In this document: positions 1 through 10,374 of the stretch, piece after piece
Layout of the letters: the number at the start of each line of letters is the position of its first letter
How positions within the stretch are numbered: position 1 is the stretch's first letter
Source: Neisseria dentiae
GTDB lineage: Bacteria; Pseudomonadota; Gammaproteobacteria; Burkholderiales; Neisseriaceae
Reading direction: 5' to 3'
Length of the DNA stretch: 64,000 nt
Assembly: GCF_014055005.1 (NCBI RefSeq)
Contig: NZ_CP059570.1
Span: 620,001-684,000, forward strand
Translations under genes and position numbers: made by a program
The notes under the pieces: generated by a model
Told to the model about the DNA's origin: nothing
The model's input: the letters and a program-made list of their open reading frames with translations, nothing else
Databases searched by the model: none

Positions 1-75
1 AAATGGTAAAATAAACAAAGCGGCCATGCGGCCGGAAACGGCTGTAAATTTTGAAAAACAACGGAGAATGTAAAG

Positions 76-1494
76 ATGAAAAAACGCATTGAAACCGACC
101 TGCTCGGCGAGCGCAAAATTCCGAACGAAGTGTATTGGGGCATACACACTTTGCGGGCGAAAGAAAACTTCAATATTTCCACCCAAAGGATTTCCGATAT
201 TCCCGAATTGGTGCGCGGCATGGTGATGGTGAAAAAAGCCGCCGCCCGCGCCAACGGCTATTTGGGCGTGATTGCCATGGAAACCGCCCAAGCCATCGAA
301 GCCGCCTGCAACGAGGTGCTCGAAAAAGGCCGCTGCCTCGACCAGTTTCCTTCCGACGTGTATCAGGGCGGGGCGGGCACTTCGGTAAACATGAACACCA
401 ACGAAGTGATTGCCAACCTGGCGCTGGAGGCTTTGGGTTACGAAAAAGGCCGCTACGACATCATCAACCCCAACGACCACGTTAACGCCAGCCAATCCAC
501 CAACGATGCGTATCCTACGGGTTTGCGCATCGCCGTATATAACAGCATCGGCGCGCTGCTGGATAAAATAGGCCGTCTGAAACAGGCATTTGAGCAAAAA
601 GCGGCTGAGTTTCAAGATATTCTGAAAATGGGGCGCACGCAGTTGCAGGATGCGGTGCCGATGACGCTGGGGCAGGAATTTACCGCCTTTGCCGTTTTGC
701 TCGAAGAAGAAGAGCGCAACCTGCTGCGCACCGCCGCCCTGCTATTGGAAGTGAACCTCGGCGCAACCGCCATCGGAACGGGTGTGAACACGCCCGAAGG
801 CTACGCCCATCTGGCGGTGGCGAAACTGGCCGAAGTGAGCGGCCTGCCCTGCACGCCGGCGCACAACCTGATCGAAGCCACTTCAGACTGCGGCGATTAT
901 GTGATGGTGCACGGCGCCTTGAAGCGCACGGCGGTGAAGCTCTCGAAAATCTGCAACGACCTGCGCCTGCTCTCGTCCGGCCCGCGCGCAGGGCTGAACG
1001 AAATCAACCTGCCCGAAATGCAGGCCGGCTCTTCGATTATGCCCGCCAAAGTCAATCCCGTGATTCCCGAAGTGGTCAATCAGGTGTGTTTCAAAGTGAT
1101 CGGCAACGACACCGCCGTTACCTTTGCCGCCGAAGCCGGGCAGTTGCAGCTGAACGTGATGGAACCCGTAATCGGCCAATGCCTGTTTGAAAGCATTTCG
1201 CTTTTGAGCAACGCCTGCACCAACCTCGCCGAAAAATGTGTGGAAGGCATTACCGCCAACCGCGAAGTGTGCGAACAATATGTGTTCAATTCGATTGGAT
1301 TGGTAACTTATCTGAACCCGTTTATCGGCCACCACAACGGTGATTTGGTGGGCAAAATCTGCGCCAAAACCGGCAAGAGCGTGCGCGAAGTGGTGCTGGA
1401 AAAAGGTTTGTTGAGCGCGGAAGAGTTGGACGATATTTTATCGCCGCAAAACCTGATGAAGCCGCAATACAAGGCGAAGCGGTTTAAATCTTGA
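76..1494 (+). CDS. aspA: Aspartate ammonia-lyase
   Basis: This 472-residue protein should convert L-aspartate to fumarate and ammonia in the cytoplasm. It belongs to the fumarase/aspartase superfamily and has the usual length. The superfamily signature [11 protein letters not shown] is visible near residues 318-328, forming the flexible catalytic loop, and the substrate-binding stretch [12 protein letters not shown] is near residue 138. The ATG is preceded by AACGGAGAATGTAAAG, a purine-rich ribosome binding site. The gene stands alone and ends in a strong uptake-sequence hairpin. Aspartase and fumarase class II are close relatives. The N-terminal [19 protein letters not shown] favours aspartase. 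Fumarate made here could feed fumarate reduction alongside the citrate lyase operon further on, which is inference. Confidence 0.95.
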   Translation: MKKRIETDLLGERKIPNEVYWGIHTLRAKENFNISTQRISDIPELVRGMVMVKKAAARANGYLGVIAMETAQAIEAACNEVLEKGRCLDQFPSDVYQGGAGTSVNMNTNEVIANLALEALGYEKGRYDIINPNDHVNASQSTNDAYPTGLRIAVYNSIGALLDKIGRLKQAFEQKAAEFQDILKMGRTQLQDAVPMTLGQEFTAFAVLLEEEERNLLRTAALLLEVNLGATAIGTGVNTPEGYAHLAVAKLAEVSGLPCTPAHNLIEATSDCGDYVMVHGALKRTAVKLSKICNDLRLLSSGPRAGLNEINLPEMQAGSSIMPAKVNPVIPEVVNQVCFKVIGNDTAVTFAAEAGQLQLNVMEPVIGQCLFESISLLSNACTNLAEKCVEGITANREVCEQYVFNSIGLVTYLNPFIGHHNGDLVGKICAKTGKSVREVVLEKGLLSAEELDDILSPQNLMKPQYKAKRFKS

Positions 1495-1522
1495 ATATCG
1501 TTTGATAGGCAGATATTCGATT

Positions 1523-1574
1523 AAAAAGCCTTGAGGCCGTCTGAAAAGTTTTCAGACGGCCTCAAGGCTTTTTT
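1523..1574. terminator. aspA terminator made of inverted uptake sequences
   Basis: Two AG-dialect uptake sequences in opposite orientation extend into flanking complementary bases. They give a stem of about 25 bp with a one-base centre, ending in a T run. It would terminate aspA and could also serve the opposing feo operon. Confidence 0.85.
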
Positions 1575-1625
1575 GCAAAGGTCTTTGGCTAGATAGTCAA
1601 TAAACTTAAGAAAAATTGCGTGCTT

Positions 1626-1655
1626 CATACCCGGGTCAAGCCCGAGTATAACGGG
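1626..1655. repeat. Short palindromic CATACCCGGG-type repeat
   Basis: The segment reads CATACCCGGGTCAAGCCCGA followed by GTATAACGGG, an imperfect palindrome. Related copies occur near 4537-4566, 18457-18533 and 45352-45377, always between genes. The function is unknown. Confidence 0.55.
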
Positions 1656-1703
1656 GGTGGATAAGCGGCTTTTTGCAAGGCACCATGCAGGCGGAACCCG
1701 CCG

Positions 1704-1847
1704 CTAATGGCAGCCGCCCTTACTGCCGCCGCAGCGGTCGCAACCGCCGCATGCGGAATTGCTGTTTTTGGGTTTGAACACAAACTTGCGCAGCATATAC
1801 AGCACGCACAAAACCACAATGATGCCGACGATAATATATTGTTCCAT
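1704..1847 (-). CDS. FeoB-associated Cys-rich small membrane protein
   Basis: This is a 47-residue protein with one N-terminal membrane helix (about residues 4-20, YIIVGIIVVLCVLYML), then a basic stretch and a tail with CGGCDRCGGSKGGCH. Small Cys-rich membrane proteins of this kind commonly follow feoB and are grouped as FeoB-associated or FeoC-like proteins. The ATG overlaps the feoB stop as TGATG, indicating translational coupling. The clustered Cys residues suggest iron or Fe-S sensing or handling at the transporter, but that role is inferred. It is easily missed because a longer unrelated reading begins upstream in the same frame. Confidence 0.75.
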   Translation of the reverse strand: MEQYIIVGIIVVLCVLYMLRKFVFKPKNSNSACGGCDRCGGSKGGCH

Positions 1848-3724
1848 CACAAAATCCTCGAACTGATTTGATAAACCAAGAAAGCCGCCAGATAAGCCAG
1901 CACAAACAGAAACGCGGTGATTGCCCAAGTGTGGCGGGCCGATTTGGTTTCGCGCCGGATAACGGCCAAAGTTGCCAGGCACATCGGCGCATAGATATAC
2001 CAAGCCAAAAAGGCAAACGCCGTCGGTAGGCCCCAGTTGCTGCTCACGATCGGAATCAGGGCGTTTTGCACCGCATCTTCCGAGCCGGCGCCCACGGCAT
2101 AAACCGTGCCCAAAGCGGCCACCACCACTTCGCGGGCGGCGATGCCGGGAATCATGGCGATGCACATCTGCCAAGTGAAGCCCAGCGGCGCGAACAGCGG
2201 CTCGATCAAATGGCCGATGGTGCCGGCGAAACTGTAGTCGATGGCCGCGCCCGTTGCGCCTGCCGGCGGGGCGGGAAAGCTCACCAGTGCCCACAACACC
2301 ACACTTAAGGCAAAAATCACCGTGCCGGCGCGTTTTAAAAACGCTTTCACACGATCCCACAGGCTGGTGATGATGTGTTTGAAGTTGGGCATACGGAAAG
2401 TGGGCAGCTCCATCAGCAGCGGAAACTGGCGGATACCCGATTGTTTGCGGGCGAGGCGTTTCATCACGAAAGCCGTCAGCGCCGCCGAAGCGATACCTGC
2501 CGCATACAGGGCAAACAGGGTTAAGCCTTGCAGGTTAAACACGCCCCACACGGTTTGCTGCGGAATCACGGCGGCGATAATCAGCGCATAAACCGGCAGC
2601 CGTGCCGAACAGGTGAGCATGGGCGCAATCAGAATCGTTACCAAACGTTCGCGCGGGTCTTGAATGGTGCGGGCCGACATCACGGCAGGCACGGCGCAGG
2701 CGAAGCCGGAAAGCAGCGGAATGAAAGAGCGGCCGGAAAGCCCGCTTTTCGAGAGAAGGTTGTCGAGCAGAAAAGCCGCGCGCGGCAGATAGCCCGAATC
2801 TTCGAGCAGCAGGATAAACGCAAACAGAATGGTAATCTGCGGCAGAAACACCAGCACGCTGCCCATGCCGGCAATCACGCCGTTCACAATCAAATCCTGC
2901 AATACGCCGGCCGGCATCACGGTTGTTACCCACTCGCCCAATGCGCCGAAACCGCCTTCGATGGCATCCATCAGCGGCGCCGACCACGAATAAACGGCTT
3001 GGAATACCAGCAACAGAATCACCGCCAGAATGGCAAAGCCCCAAACAGGGTGCAGCACCAGCGAATCCAAGCGGCGGTGCCATTCGGGCAGCTTCATTTC
3101 GGTGCGCACTACTTGGCGCAGAATATCTTCCACCTGCTCGTAAAGCGCGTTGCTGTCGAGGTTGTTGAGCAGGCGTTCGGCGGTGGCCGTATCAACGGGT
3201 GTGTTTAAGCGGCGCGGCAGTTTCGCCACCGCCTCGCGCACGCCGCGGATGCCGTCTTTGCTCACCGCCACGGTTTCCAACACCGGTACGCCCAGCAGCT
3301 TACTGAGTTTGGCCGCGTCGATTTGCAGGCCGCGCGAACGGGCGACATCGCTTAAGTTGAGCGACACCGCCATCGGCAGCCCCAGCATTTTCAGCTCCAG
3401 CATCATGCGCAGGGTCATACGCAGGTTGGTGGCGTCGGCCACGGCGATAATCGCATCGGGTTGCCGGTCGAGTTTGCCCAGCACCATATCGCGCGCCACC
3501 GCCTCGTCGGGGCTGGTGGTGCGCAGGCTGTAAGTGCCGGGCAGGTCGATGATGTGGATGGAAGCATCGTCGATAAACACGCCCTCGCGCTTATCAACCG
3601 TTACGCCCGGATAGTTGGCCACTTTGGCATTGGAGCCGGTCAACCCGTTGAATAAAACGGTTTTACCGCAGTTGGGCGCGCCCAAAAGCGCAAAATAGCT
3701 TAAAGAAACGGCATCGGCTTGCAT
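1847..3724 (-). CDS. feoB: Ferrous iron transport protein B
   Basis: This is a 625-residue inner-membrane Fe(II) transporter with a cytosolic GTPase domain. Visible G motifs are GAPNCGKT (residues 15-22, G1), DLPGTY (G3) and NLSD (G4). Residues 1 to about 165 form the G domain and the following helical stretch the GDI region. The C-terminal part carries multiple membrane helices with the Gate motifs typical of FeoB. It is somewhat shorter than the roughly 770-residue E. coli protein, as in many beta-proteobacteria. It lies downstream of feoA in the same orientation, separated by about 90 bp holding an uptake-sequence hairpin, and upstream of the overlapping small Cys-rich gene. Confidence 0.96.
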   Translation of the reverse strand: MQADAVSLSYFALLGAPNCGKTVLFNGLTGSNAKVANYPGVTVDKREGVFIDDASIHIIDLPGTYSLRTTSPDEAVARDMVLGKLDRQPDAIIAVADATNLRMTLRMMLELKMLGLPMAVSLNLSDVARSRGLQIDAAKLSKLLGVPVLETVAVSKDGIRGVREAVAKLPRRLNTPVDTATAERLLNNLDSNALYEQVEDILRQVVRTEMKLPEWHRRLDSLVLHPVWGFAILAVILLLVFQAVYSWSAPLMDAIEGGFGALGEWVTTVMPAGVLQDLIVNGVIAGMGSVLVFLPQITILFAFILLLEDSGYLPRAAFLLDNLLSKSGLSGRSFIPLLSGFACAVPAVMSARTIQDPRERLVTILIAPMLTCSARLPVYALIIAAVIPQQTVWGVFNLQGLTLFALYAAGIASAALTAFVMKRLARKQSGIRQFPLLMELPTFRMPNFKHIITSLWDRVKAFLKRAGTVIFALSVVLWALVSFPAPPAGATGAAIDYSFAGTIGHLIEPLFAPLGFTWQMCIAMIPGIAAREVVVAALGTVYAVGAGSEDAVQNALIPIVSSNWGLPTAFAFLAWYIYAPMCLATLAVIRRETKSARHTWAITAFLFVLAYLAAFLVYQISSRIL

Positions 3725-3763
3725 ATCGTATCCTCTTGCAGGTTATTTGAATTGTTTTCACTT

Positions 3764-3808
3764 TTTCAGACGGCCTGAAAGGTTGTGGGAAATTGAGGCC
3801 GTCTGAAA
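3764..3808. terminator. Inverted uptake-sequence pair between feoA and feoB
   Basis: TTTCAGACGGCCTGAAA and a facing GAGGCCGTCTGAAA are spaced by about 16 bases, forming a hairpin within the feo operon. It lacks a clear T run in the direction of feo transcription, so it may attenuate rather than stop transcription. Confidence 0.5.
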
Positions 3809-3813
3809 GCAGT

Positions 3814-4086
3814 TTAGAAATGTTCGGTTACCACGCGGCACATGATTTTGGCCGCTTCGGGCGCGCGTAGGGCGAACTGCGACTGGTTGCCCAAACGCAC
3901 GGCAAACGGCCCTTTGCCGAGCGCCCCCACGGCAACCACCACCAGCGGCATACCGTTGGAAAAGCCCAAATCGGCCAAACGGCGGCCGACGAGTTCGTCC
4001 AACTCGCCGAACACGGCTTGGGGCTGAATGGAATCGATGTGGGCATAAGTGCCTTTGCTTAGGGAAGAGAGCGGAACAGCAGACAT
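3814..4086 (-). CDS. feoA: Ferrous iron transport protein A
   Basis: This 90-residue cytosolic protein has the SH3-like FeoA fold, which supports FeoB-dependent Fe(II) uptake. The pattern of LSKG near the start, GRRLADLGFSNGMPLVVV in the middle and FAVRLGNQSQFALRAPEA near the end matches the family, and the length is usual. It is the first gene of the feo cluster. The roughly 520 bp upstream are AT-rich and hold the promoter. No convincing Fur or FNR palindrome was seen by eye. Confidence 0.92.
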   Translation of the reverse strand: MSAVPLSSLSKGTYAHIDSIQPQAVFGELDELVGRRLADLGFSNGMPLVVVAVGALGKGPFAVRLGNQSQFALRAPEAAKIMCRVVTEHF

Positions 4087-4293
4087 AAGGAACCTACTTT
4101 CTTTTTTGATGGTTAAACAATCGGAAAGCGGTAAGACGGAATATCAAAGATAAACGATTTAATATTGGTATTGGTTTTTATTTACTTTCAAGGTCATGTT
4201 AATACTTTTTAGGCAAATACTCAATTCTATCTGTTAACTAATGAACGATAGTTTTGGGTTTGTTGACCTGAATCAGGAAGAAAGGTGGGTTGG

Positions 4294-4484
4294 GGCCTTT
4301 GCAAAAAAACAATTCAAACTTGAAAACGTTTGTGTCTCGTCATTCCCGCGCAGGCGGGAATCCAGTCGTTTTTTTGTAAGCTATTGAAATAAAATACTTG
4401 ATGATTTTAGGGCTGGATTCCCGCCTGCGCGGGAATGACGATGGTTGAATATTTCAGACGGCCTAAACGACTTGCAAAGGTCTC
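4294..4484. repeat. dRS3-containing composite repeat, copy 1
   Basis: Ends resemble GCCTTTGCAAAA and TTGCAAAGGTCTC in inverted orientation. Inside are two dRS3 palindromes (ATTCCCGCGCAGGCGGGAAT at 4342-4361 and its counterpart at 4417-4436) flanking an AT-rich core, with an uptake sequence near the right end. Three further copies are at 5091, 36900 and 45114. The rest of the 4087-4607 gap is AT-rich feoA upstream DNA plus the palindrome at 4537. Confidence 0.8.
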
Positions 4485-4536
4485 GGGTTGGTTGGGTTTT
4501 GGGGGTAGAAAGGCCGTTGCGGAAGAAAGTACATAC

Positions 4537-4566
4537 GTCATACCCGGGCTTGGCCCGGGTTTGACG
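4537..4566. repeat. Short palindromic CATACCCGGG-type repeat
   Basis: GTCATACCCGGGCTTGGCCC continues to GGGTTTGAC, an almost perfect palindrome of the same family as at 1626 and 18457. It lies between the dRS3 unit and holC. Confidence 0.6.
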
Positions 4567-4607
4567 GAGCTGTTATTAAGCCATTGATTTGAATATATTG
4601 ACGGAAT

Positions 4608-5048
4608 TTACGCCTTGCCCTGCATATTATGATGCTCGATTTCAAAGCCTTGTTTGCGGTAGGCTTTGAAGCGTTCGCGGGCGTCGGCCAGCTCTTCCAA
4701 ACCGGTGCCGACGATTTCCAGCACGCGGGCGGGCGGGGAAGGGGCGTCGCACCAAAAATCGGGAGAGGCGTTCAACACCACCGTATCGGGGGGCACGTCG
4801 GGCAACTCACTGCCGCAGCCCACCGCCAGCGGCACGTTTTGCGGAAACGCTTGGCCGTGCGCCCACAGCTCGTGGGGCAGGAAACTTTCCGGCTCAAACT
4901 GCCACAATTGCCTGTCCAGCCGCTCGGCCGTTTCGGGCGAATCCGCCCACAGCAGCACTTTGCCGCCGCTTTTCACGGCGCGCTCGGCCAGGCGGCAGAC
5001 AAAGGCGGCGAGGTTGCCGACGTGGGTATAGAAAGTGGCTTTGGGCAT
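4608..5048 (-). CDS. holC: DNA polymerase III subunit chi
   Basis: This 146-residue protein links the clamp loader to SSB through the SSB C-terminal tip. The start MPKATFYTHVG, the central KVLLWADSPETAERLDRQLW and the W-rich FLPHELWAHG match HolC. Length is usual. It is a single gene, divergent in spacing from serS, with repeat DNA on both sides. The partner SSB gene is at 16753 in this window and retains the acidic tip that chi binds. Confidence 0.9.
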   Translation of the reverse strand: MPKATFYTHVGNLAAFVCRLAERAVKSGGKVLLWADSPETAERLDRQLWQFEPESFLPHELWAHGQAFPQNVPLAVGCGSELPDVPPDTVVLNASPDFWCDAPSPPARVLEIVGTGLEELADARERFKAYRKQGFEIEHHNMQGKA

Positions 5049-5090
5049 GGCGGTATCCGGGTTTCAGACGGCCTCGGGATGCGGCAGGCC

Positions 5091-5286
5091 GAGACCTTTG
5101 CAAAATCCAAATTACTATCTGAAAAAATCTGATTTCCGTCATTCCCGCGTAGGCGGGAATCCAGACACTTGGCATCTAAGTATTTGTTTAATCAATACTT
5201 CAATATTTCCATCTGGATTCCCGCCTACGCGGGAATGGCGGGGTTTAAGCATTTCAGACAGCCTGAAAATATTTTTGCAAAGGTTG
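5091..5286. repeat. dRS3-containing composite repeat, copy 2
   Basis: Begins GAGACCTTTGCAAAA and ends TTTTGCAAAGGTT. It carries dRS3 palindromes at 5141-5160 and 5217-5236 around an AT-rich core, and a degenerate uptake sequence near the right end. It fills most of the gap between holC and serS. The rest of that gap (5287-5401) holds one uptake sequence and no gene. Confidence 0.8.
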
Positions 5287-5401
5287 TAGGCCGTCTGAAA
5301 ACGCAGTTTCCGAAAGGAAACAAGTTTCTGCGAAGCTAAAATGGCTTCTTTAAAATTATTGGGATTAAAGCGGAAAGCAGGCAGCGGTAACGTTGCACCG
5401 C

Positions 5402-6839
<1,438 letters not shown>

Positions 6840-6868
6840 AGCATTATTGTAAACCAATCCGGTTAAGA

Positions 6869-6909
6869 GAGGCCGTCTGAAAAGCGGCGGATGGTTTCAG
6901 ACGGCCTGA
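6869..6909. terminator. Uptake-sequence hairpin downstream of pdxH
   Basis: GAGGCCGTCTGAAAA and TTTCAGACGGCCTGA face each other across about 13 bases. It is placed to end pdxH transcription before the Correia element. Confidence 0.65.
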
Positions 6910-6935
6910 TGTGTTTGCTGCGAACGGTGCGGCAG

Positions 6936-7568
6936 TTACGGCGACAGCCTTTCTTTGCGCCAAACGCCGTTTTCCAAACGGTATTGGATGCGGTCGTGCA
7001 GGCGGCTGGGGCGGCCCTGCCAGAATTCCACGCGGTCGGGCACGATTAAGTAACCGCCCCAGTGCGGCGGGCGCGGCACGTGCAGCGGGTGTTTCAGGCC
7101 GACGGCGGCGGCGCGTGTAACCAGCACCGATTTGCCGGAAATCACCTCGCTCTGCTCGCTCGCCCAGGCACCGATGCGGCTGGTGTAGGGGCGGCTTTCG
7201 AAATATTCGTCCGACGCGGCGCCGTCGAGTTTTTCGACCCTGCCTTCCACACGCACCTGCCGTTCCAGCTCGGGCCAGAAAAAGGTGAGGGCGGCAAACG
7301 GCACAGCGGCCAATGCGCGGCCTTTGCGGCTTTTATAGTTGGTGAAAAACACAAACCCCTGCCGGTTGACTTCTTTGAGCAGCACCTGCCGGCCTTCGGG
7401 GCGGCCGTCTGAATTGACGGTGGCAACGTTCATGGCGGTGGGTTCGTTTGCTTCGGCGCGGATTGCTTCGTTGAGCCAGCGCTCGAATTGGACAATCGGG
7501 TTATCGTCGCATTCGGCTTCCGAGAGTTCCTGCTTGCTGTAATCTTCGCGGATATTGTGCAGATCCAT
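6936..7568 (-). CDS. pdxH: Pyridoxamine 5'-phosphate oxidase
   Basis: This 210-residue FMN enzyme oxidises pyridoxamine or pyridoxine 5'-phosphate to the active cofactor PLP. Family features are present along its length: [31 protein letters not shown] (FMN phosphate contacts) and the C-terminal [10 protein letters not shown] with the final RLSP. Length is usual. It follows ppx in the same orientation, with an uptake-sequence hairpin between them. PLP made here would serve GlyA and the trans-sulfuration enzyme in this window. Confidence 0.95.
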   Translation of the reverse strand: MDLHNIREDYSKQELSEAECDDNPIVQFERWLNEAIRAEANEPTAMNVATVNSDGRPEGRQVLLKEVNRQGFVFFTNYKSRKGRALAAVPFAALTFFWPELERQVRVEGRVEKLDGAASDEYFESRPYTSRIGAWASEQSEVISGKSVLVTRAAAVGLKHPLHVPRPPHWGGYLIVPDRVEFWQGRPSRLHDRIQYRLENGVWRKERLSP

Positions 7569-7607
7569 TGCGGTTTCCTAAACGGTTGGCGTAAAGGCGG
7601 GCGGGTT

Positions 7608-7647
7608 GGAGGCCGTCTGAAAAGGTTCGGGGTGTTTCAGACGGCCG
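7608..7647. terminator. Uptake-sequence hairpin after ppx
   Basis: GGAGGCCGTCTGAAAA and GTTTCAGACGGCC are inverted with about 10 bases between, immediately downstream of the ppx stop. Confidence 0.65.
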
Positions 7648-7659
7648 AAACGGCAGGCA

Positions 7660-9162
7660 TCACTGCGCCTGAACGGTAAACGGCATATCCACTTTCTGCC
7701 ATTGTTCGCTTTCGTATTCGAGCGCGCCGGCCACCAGCGGGTGTTCGTCGAGCCAGCTTTGGCTGATGCGCAGCACGAAGCCGCGGCCGTCGTCGCTGCT
7801 GCGCAGCTGGGTAAACGGCGGCAGCTCCAGCGGCAGGCGGGCGCGGCAGAACAGGGCGGCCAAACGCAGCGAAAGTATGGCCGGCCACATGGCGCGGTTG
7901 CCGTTGACAAGCTCGGTCATTTTGCGCACGTCGCCGCGGTGGCCGAGCACCAGCAGCGACAAAATATTCTGCTCTTTGCGCGAAAAACCGGGCATATCGG
8001 CATTTTCGAGAATATAGGCCGAATGTTTGTGGTAGCCGGTGTGGGCGATGTCGATGCCGATTTCATGCAACAGCCCCGCCCAGTTGAGGTATTGCTGCCA
8101 ATAGGCCAATTCCTGCACGGGCATGTTTTGGGCGTGGCCTATGCTTTCCATAAACTTCTGCGCGGCAGCAGCCACGCGGGCGGCCTGGTTTTTGCTCACG
8201 TGGTAGCGTTCTTGGAATTCGGCGGTGGTTTGGTCGCGCATGTCTTCGTTGAGCTGGCGGCCGATCAGGTCGTAGAACACGCCGTCGCGCAAGGCGGCCT
8301 CGGTTACCATCATTTTTTCGATTTCCAGCTCTTCAAACGCGGCCATCATCACGGCCAGGCCGCCTGCGAACACTTCGATGCGGTCGGGCTTCATGCCTTC
8401 CAGGCGCGCTTTTTTCACGCTGCCTGCGGCAACGATTTTGTCGGCGAGCTTTTTCATGCCGGCATAGGTGATGTCGTGTTCCTGCGGGTTTTCGGCGGCG
8501 ATCACGTCGCGGATGGATTTGGCCGAGCCGGACGTGCCCACGGCGAAATCCCAGCCGTTGCGTTTCATCAGTTTGCTGATGCGCTGGATTTCGTTGCGCG
8601 CGGCGGTAATGGCGGCCTGAAAATCTTTTTGGGTGATTTTGTTTTGAAAGAAACGGATGCTGTAGGTTACGCAGCCCAGCGGCAGGCTTTCGGTGGAAGT
8701 GGGCTTGAGATCGGAACCGATAACGAATTCGGTGGAGCCGCCGCCGATGTCGATAACCAGCATTCTGTCGCCGTTGGGCGGCAGGGTGTGCACCACGCCG
8801 GTGTAAATCAGGCGCGCTTCTTCGCGGCCTGCGATGATTTCGATGGGAAAGCCCAGCGCGGCTTCGGCTTTGGGCACGAATTGGGCGATATTTTTCGCCA
8901 CGCGGAAAGTGTTGGTGGCCACCGCCCGAACCTGCTCGGGCTTGAAGCCCTGCAAGCGCTCGCCGAATTTGGCCAGGCATTCCAGCGCCCTTTCCTGCGA
9001 GGCTTCGTCGAGATTTTTCTGGCTGTCCAAACCTGCGGCAAAGCGCACCATTTGTTTAAACGAATCAATAACTTTTAACTGGCCGTTGTGAATTTCGCAG
9101 ATTTGCAGCCGGAAACTGTTGGAGCCTAAATCGACGGAAGCAAGAAGATTGGGAGCAGTCAT
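7660..9162 (-). CDS. ppx: Exopolyphosphatase (Ppx/GppA family)
   Basis: This 500-residue protein should hydrolyse terminal phosphate from polyphosphate, or pppGpp if it acts as GppA. It has the sugar kinase/Hsp70-like fold. Phosphate-binding motifs are visible at DLGSNSFRLQICEI (from residue 11) and VIDIGGGSTEFVIG (about residue 137). The C-terminal half resembles the HD-like domain of E. coli Ppx, with HEIGIDIAHTGYHKHS. Neisseria usually carries a single Ppx/GppA protein, so polyphosphatase is the more likely role. The upstream gap to 9595 holds two mobile repeats and no gene. Confidence 0.92.
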   Translation of the reverse strand: MTAPNLLASVDLGSNSFRLQICEIHNGQLKVIDSFKQMVRFAAGLDSQKNLDEASQERALECLAKFGERLQGFKPEQVRAVATNTFRVAKNIAQFVPKAEAALGFPIEIIAGREEARLIYTGVVHTLPPNGDRMLVIDIGGGSTEFVIGSDLKPTSTESLPLGCVTYSIRFFQNKITQKDFQAAITAARNEIQRISKLMKRNGWDFAVGTSGSAKSIRDVIAAENPQEHDITYAGMKKLADKIVAAGSVKKARLEGMKPDRIEVFAGGLAVMMAAFEELEIEKMMVTEAALRDGVFYDLIGRQLNEDMRDQTTAEFQERYHVSKNQAARVAAAAQKFMESIGHAQNMPVQELAYWQQYLNWAGLLHEIGIDIAHTGYHKHSAYILENADMPGFSRKEQNILSLLVLGHRGDVRKMTELVNGNRAMWPAILSLRLAALFCRARLPLELPPFTQLRSSDDGRGFVLRISQSWLDEHPLVAGALEYESEQWQKVDMPFTVQAQ

Positions 9163-9230
9163 GATACGGAGTAAGGAACGTATAAGGAGCGCAAATGTTA
9201 CCCCTCGGCGGGCGGGTTGTCATCTGCTTT

Positions 9231-9347
9231 TATAGTGGATTAAAATAAGAATGCCGAAGTAGGGTAAAACGATTCTTTAGTATATCGCCCAATTGCAAGT
9301 TTGAATGCAGTTATTTCATTTCGGAGTTTTTATTTGAATTCACTATA
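9231..9347. mobile_element. 117-bp TA-target MITE, copy A
   Basis: It starts TATAGTGGATTAAAATAAGA and ends TTATTTGAATTCACTATA. The same 117-bp unit, nearly identical, occurs at 26405 and 40335. The termini resemble those of the IS630-family element at 54014. No coding capacity. It is intergenic here, between ppx and the CbiM-like gene. Confidence 0.9.
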
Positions 9348-9373
9348 AAATAAGGTTTTGTTTCACATCAATT

Positions 9374-9536
9374 AGGGAGTGTAGTCAGAAGGCTTGCGAA
9401 GCGGTTTTTTGAGGAAAAATCTGCAGATGCAAGGCAAAAAGCGCAGCAAGGTTGAACACCTTGCGAGCATTTTTAACGCCGCAGATGCGGATTTTAACCA
9501 AAAATACCGCCGCAACGCTTTCTGGCTACACTCCCT
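9374..9536. repeat. Non-coding repeat with AGGGAGTGTAG inverted ends
   Basis: Left end AGGGAGTGTAGTCAGAAGGC, right end the inverse CTTTCTGGCTACACTCCCT. The interior has GCGAAGCGGTTTTTTGAGG, AAAGCGCAGCAAGGTTGAAC and CCAAAAATACCGCCG blocks that recur in the repeat at 17271-17441, which has different ends. It looks like a small non-autonomous element or a mosaic intergenic repeat. Confidence 0.65.
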
Positions 9537-9595
9537 AAAACAACGGGATGAACAAAGCGTTTCAGACGGCCTGAAGCCGCCCGCCCGGGTTGCCG

Positions 9596-10279
9596 CTATT
9601 TCCAAATGCTGTTTTCGGCGCGCAAAAAACGCGTATCGTCGAAAGTGGCCAGCCATTGCGGCCGCAGCGCCACGAAAACCGCCGTAAAAATGCCACTTAA
9701 AAACGCTTCGCCCCAAGCGAGCAGGAAAAACACCGGAAATGCCGACTGCCAAAGCGCTTCGGCGGCAAACACGCCCGCAAACTGCAACAGCGCCACCACC
9801 GACAGCCCCGTCAGCAGCATACCCGCCGCAGCGGCAAGAAAGCCGTTCAGAAAAATATAAACAAACAGGTTGTCGGGCAGTTTGGACGACAGGCGGCGGA
9901 ACAAAAGATTGGCGGCTGCGGCGGGCAGCAGCACAAACAGCGCGTTCAGCCCGGCGGCATATAGATTTTCCGCACCGTGCAAACCGAGATAAGGCACCAG
10001 CAGCAAAGTGCCAAGCCACAGTGCCGCAGGCAGGCCGAGCATCAGCGTCACCAGATTGATGCCGAGCAGATGGTAGCTCATGCCCGCCAATTGGCCGCCG
10101 CCCAAGCCTGCGTTCAAACCCCACAGCACGGCCAGATAAGCCGCCGCCGCCACAGCCGCCCCGTTGCGGCGGCGCAGCGCCGAAAAAGCCGGTTTGGCCG
10201 CAGCCAGCAAAACCGCCGCCCACAACAGCAGGGCGGCAGACAGCAGGGCGGGAGTAAACCATTCGGCCAGAAAATACAT
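9596..10279 (-). CDS. Energy-coupling factor (CbiM-like) membrane permease
   Basis: This very hydrophobic 227-residue protein has about six to seven predicted membrane segments. The pattern MYFLAEWFTP..., GMSYHLLGINLVTLMLG and WGEAFLSGIFTAVFVALRP is like the CbiM/COG3235 family of substrate-specific membrane components for cobalt, nickel or other ECF-type uptake. No ATPase or T component is adjacent, as is common for the proteobacterial COG3235 branch. The start at MYFLAEWF is preferred over one 63 bases upstream because it begins the first membrane helix. The substrate cannot be told from sequence. Confidence 0.7.
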   Translation of the reverse strand: MYFLAEWFTPALLSAALLLWAAVLLAAAKPAFSALRRRNGAAVAAAAYLAVLWGLNAGLGGGQLAGMSYHLLGINLVTLMLGLPAALWLGTLLLVPYLGLHGAENLYAAGLNALFVLLPAAAANLLFRRLSSKLPDNLFVYIFLNGFLAAAAGMLLTGLSVVALLQFAGVFAAEALWQSAFPVFFLLAWGEAFLSGIFTAVFVALRPQWLATFDDTRFLRAENSIWK

Positions 10280-10374
10280 TCGGTTGCGGGGCAAAGGTGT
10301 TTGAACGGCCTGATTTATACCCCCGTGCTGCGATATAATCAAGGCCGTCTGAAAAAAGGTTGCAGGATGGTTTT

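Noticed and set aside
1533..1566. Frequent inverted 12-mers as protein-binding operators
   Set aside because: They are the neisserial DNA uptake sequence, found genome-wide and mostly behind genes where they act as terminators.
4087..4300. Fur or FNR box upstream of feoA
   Set aside because: Expected for feo, but no sequence close to GATAATGATAATCATTATC or TTGAT-N4-ATCAA could be found by eye.
4342..4436. Regularly repeated 20-mers as a possible CRISPR array
   Set aside because: The 20-mers are dRS3 palindromes in inverted pairs, with no series of equal spacers and no cas genes.
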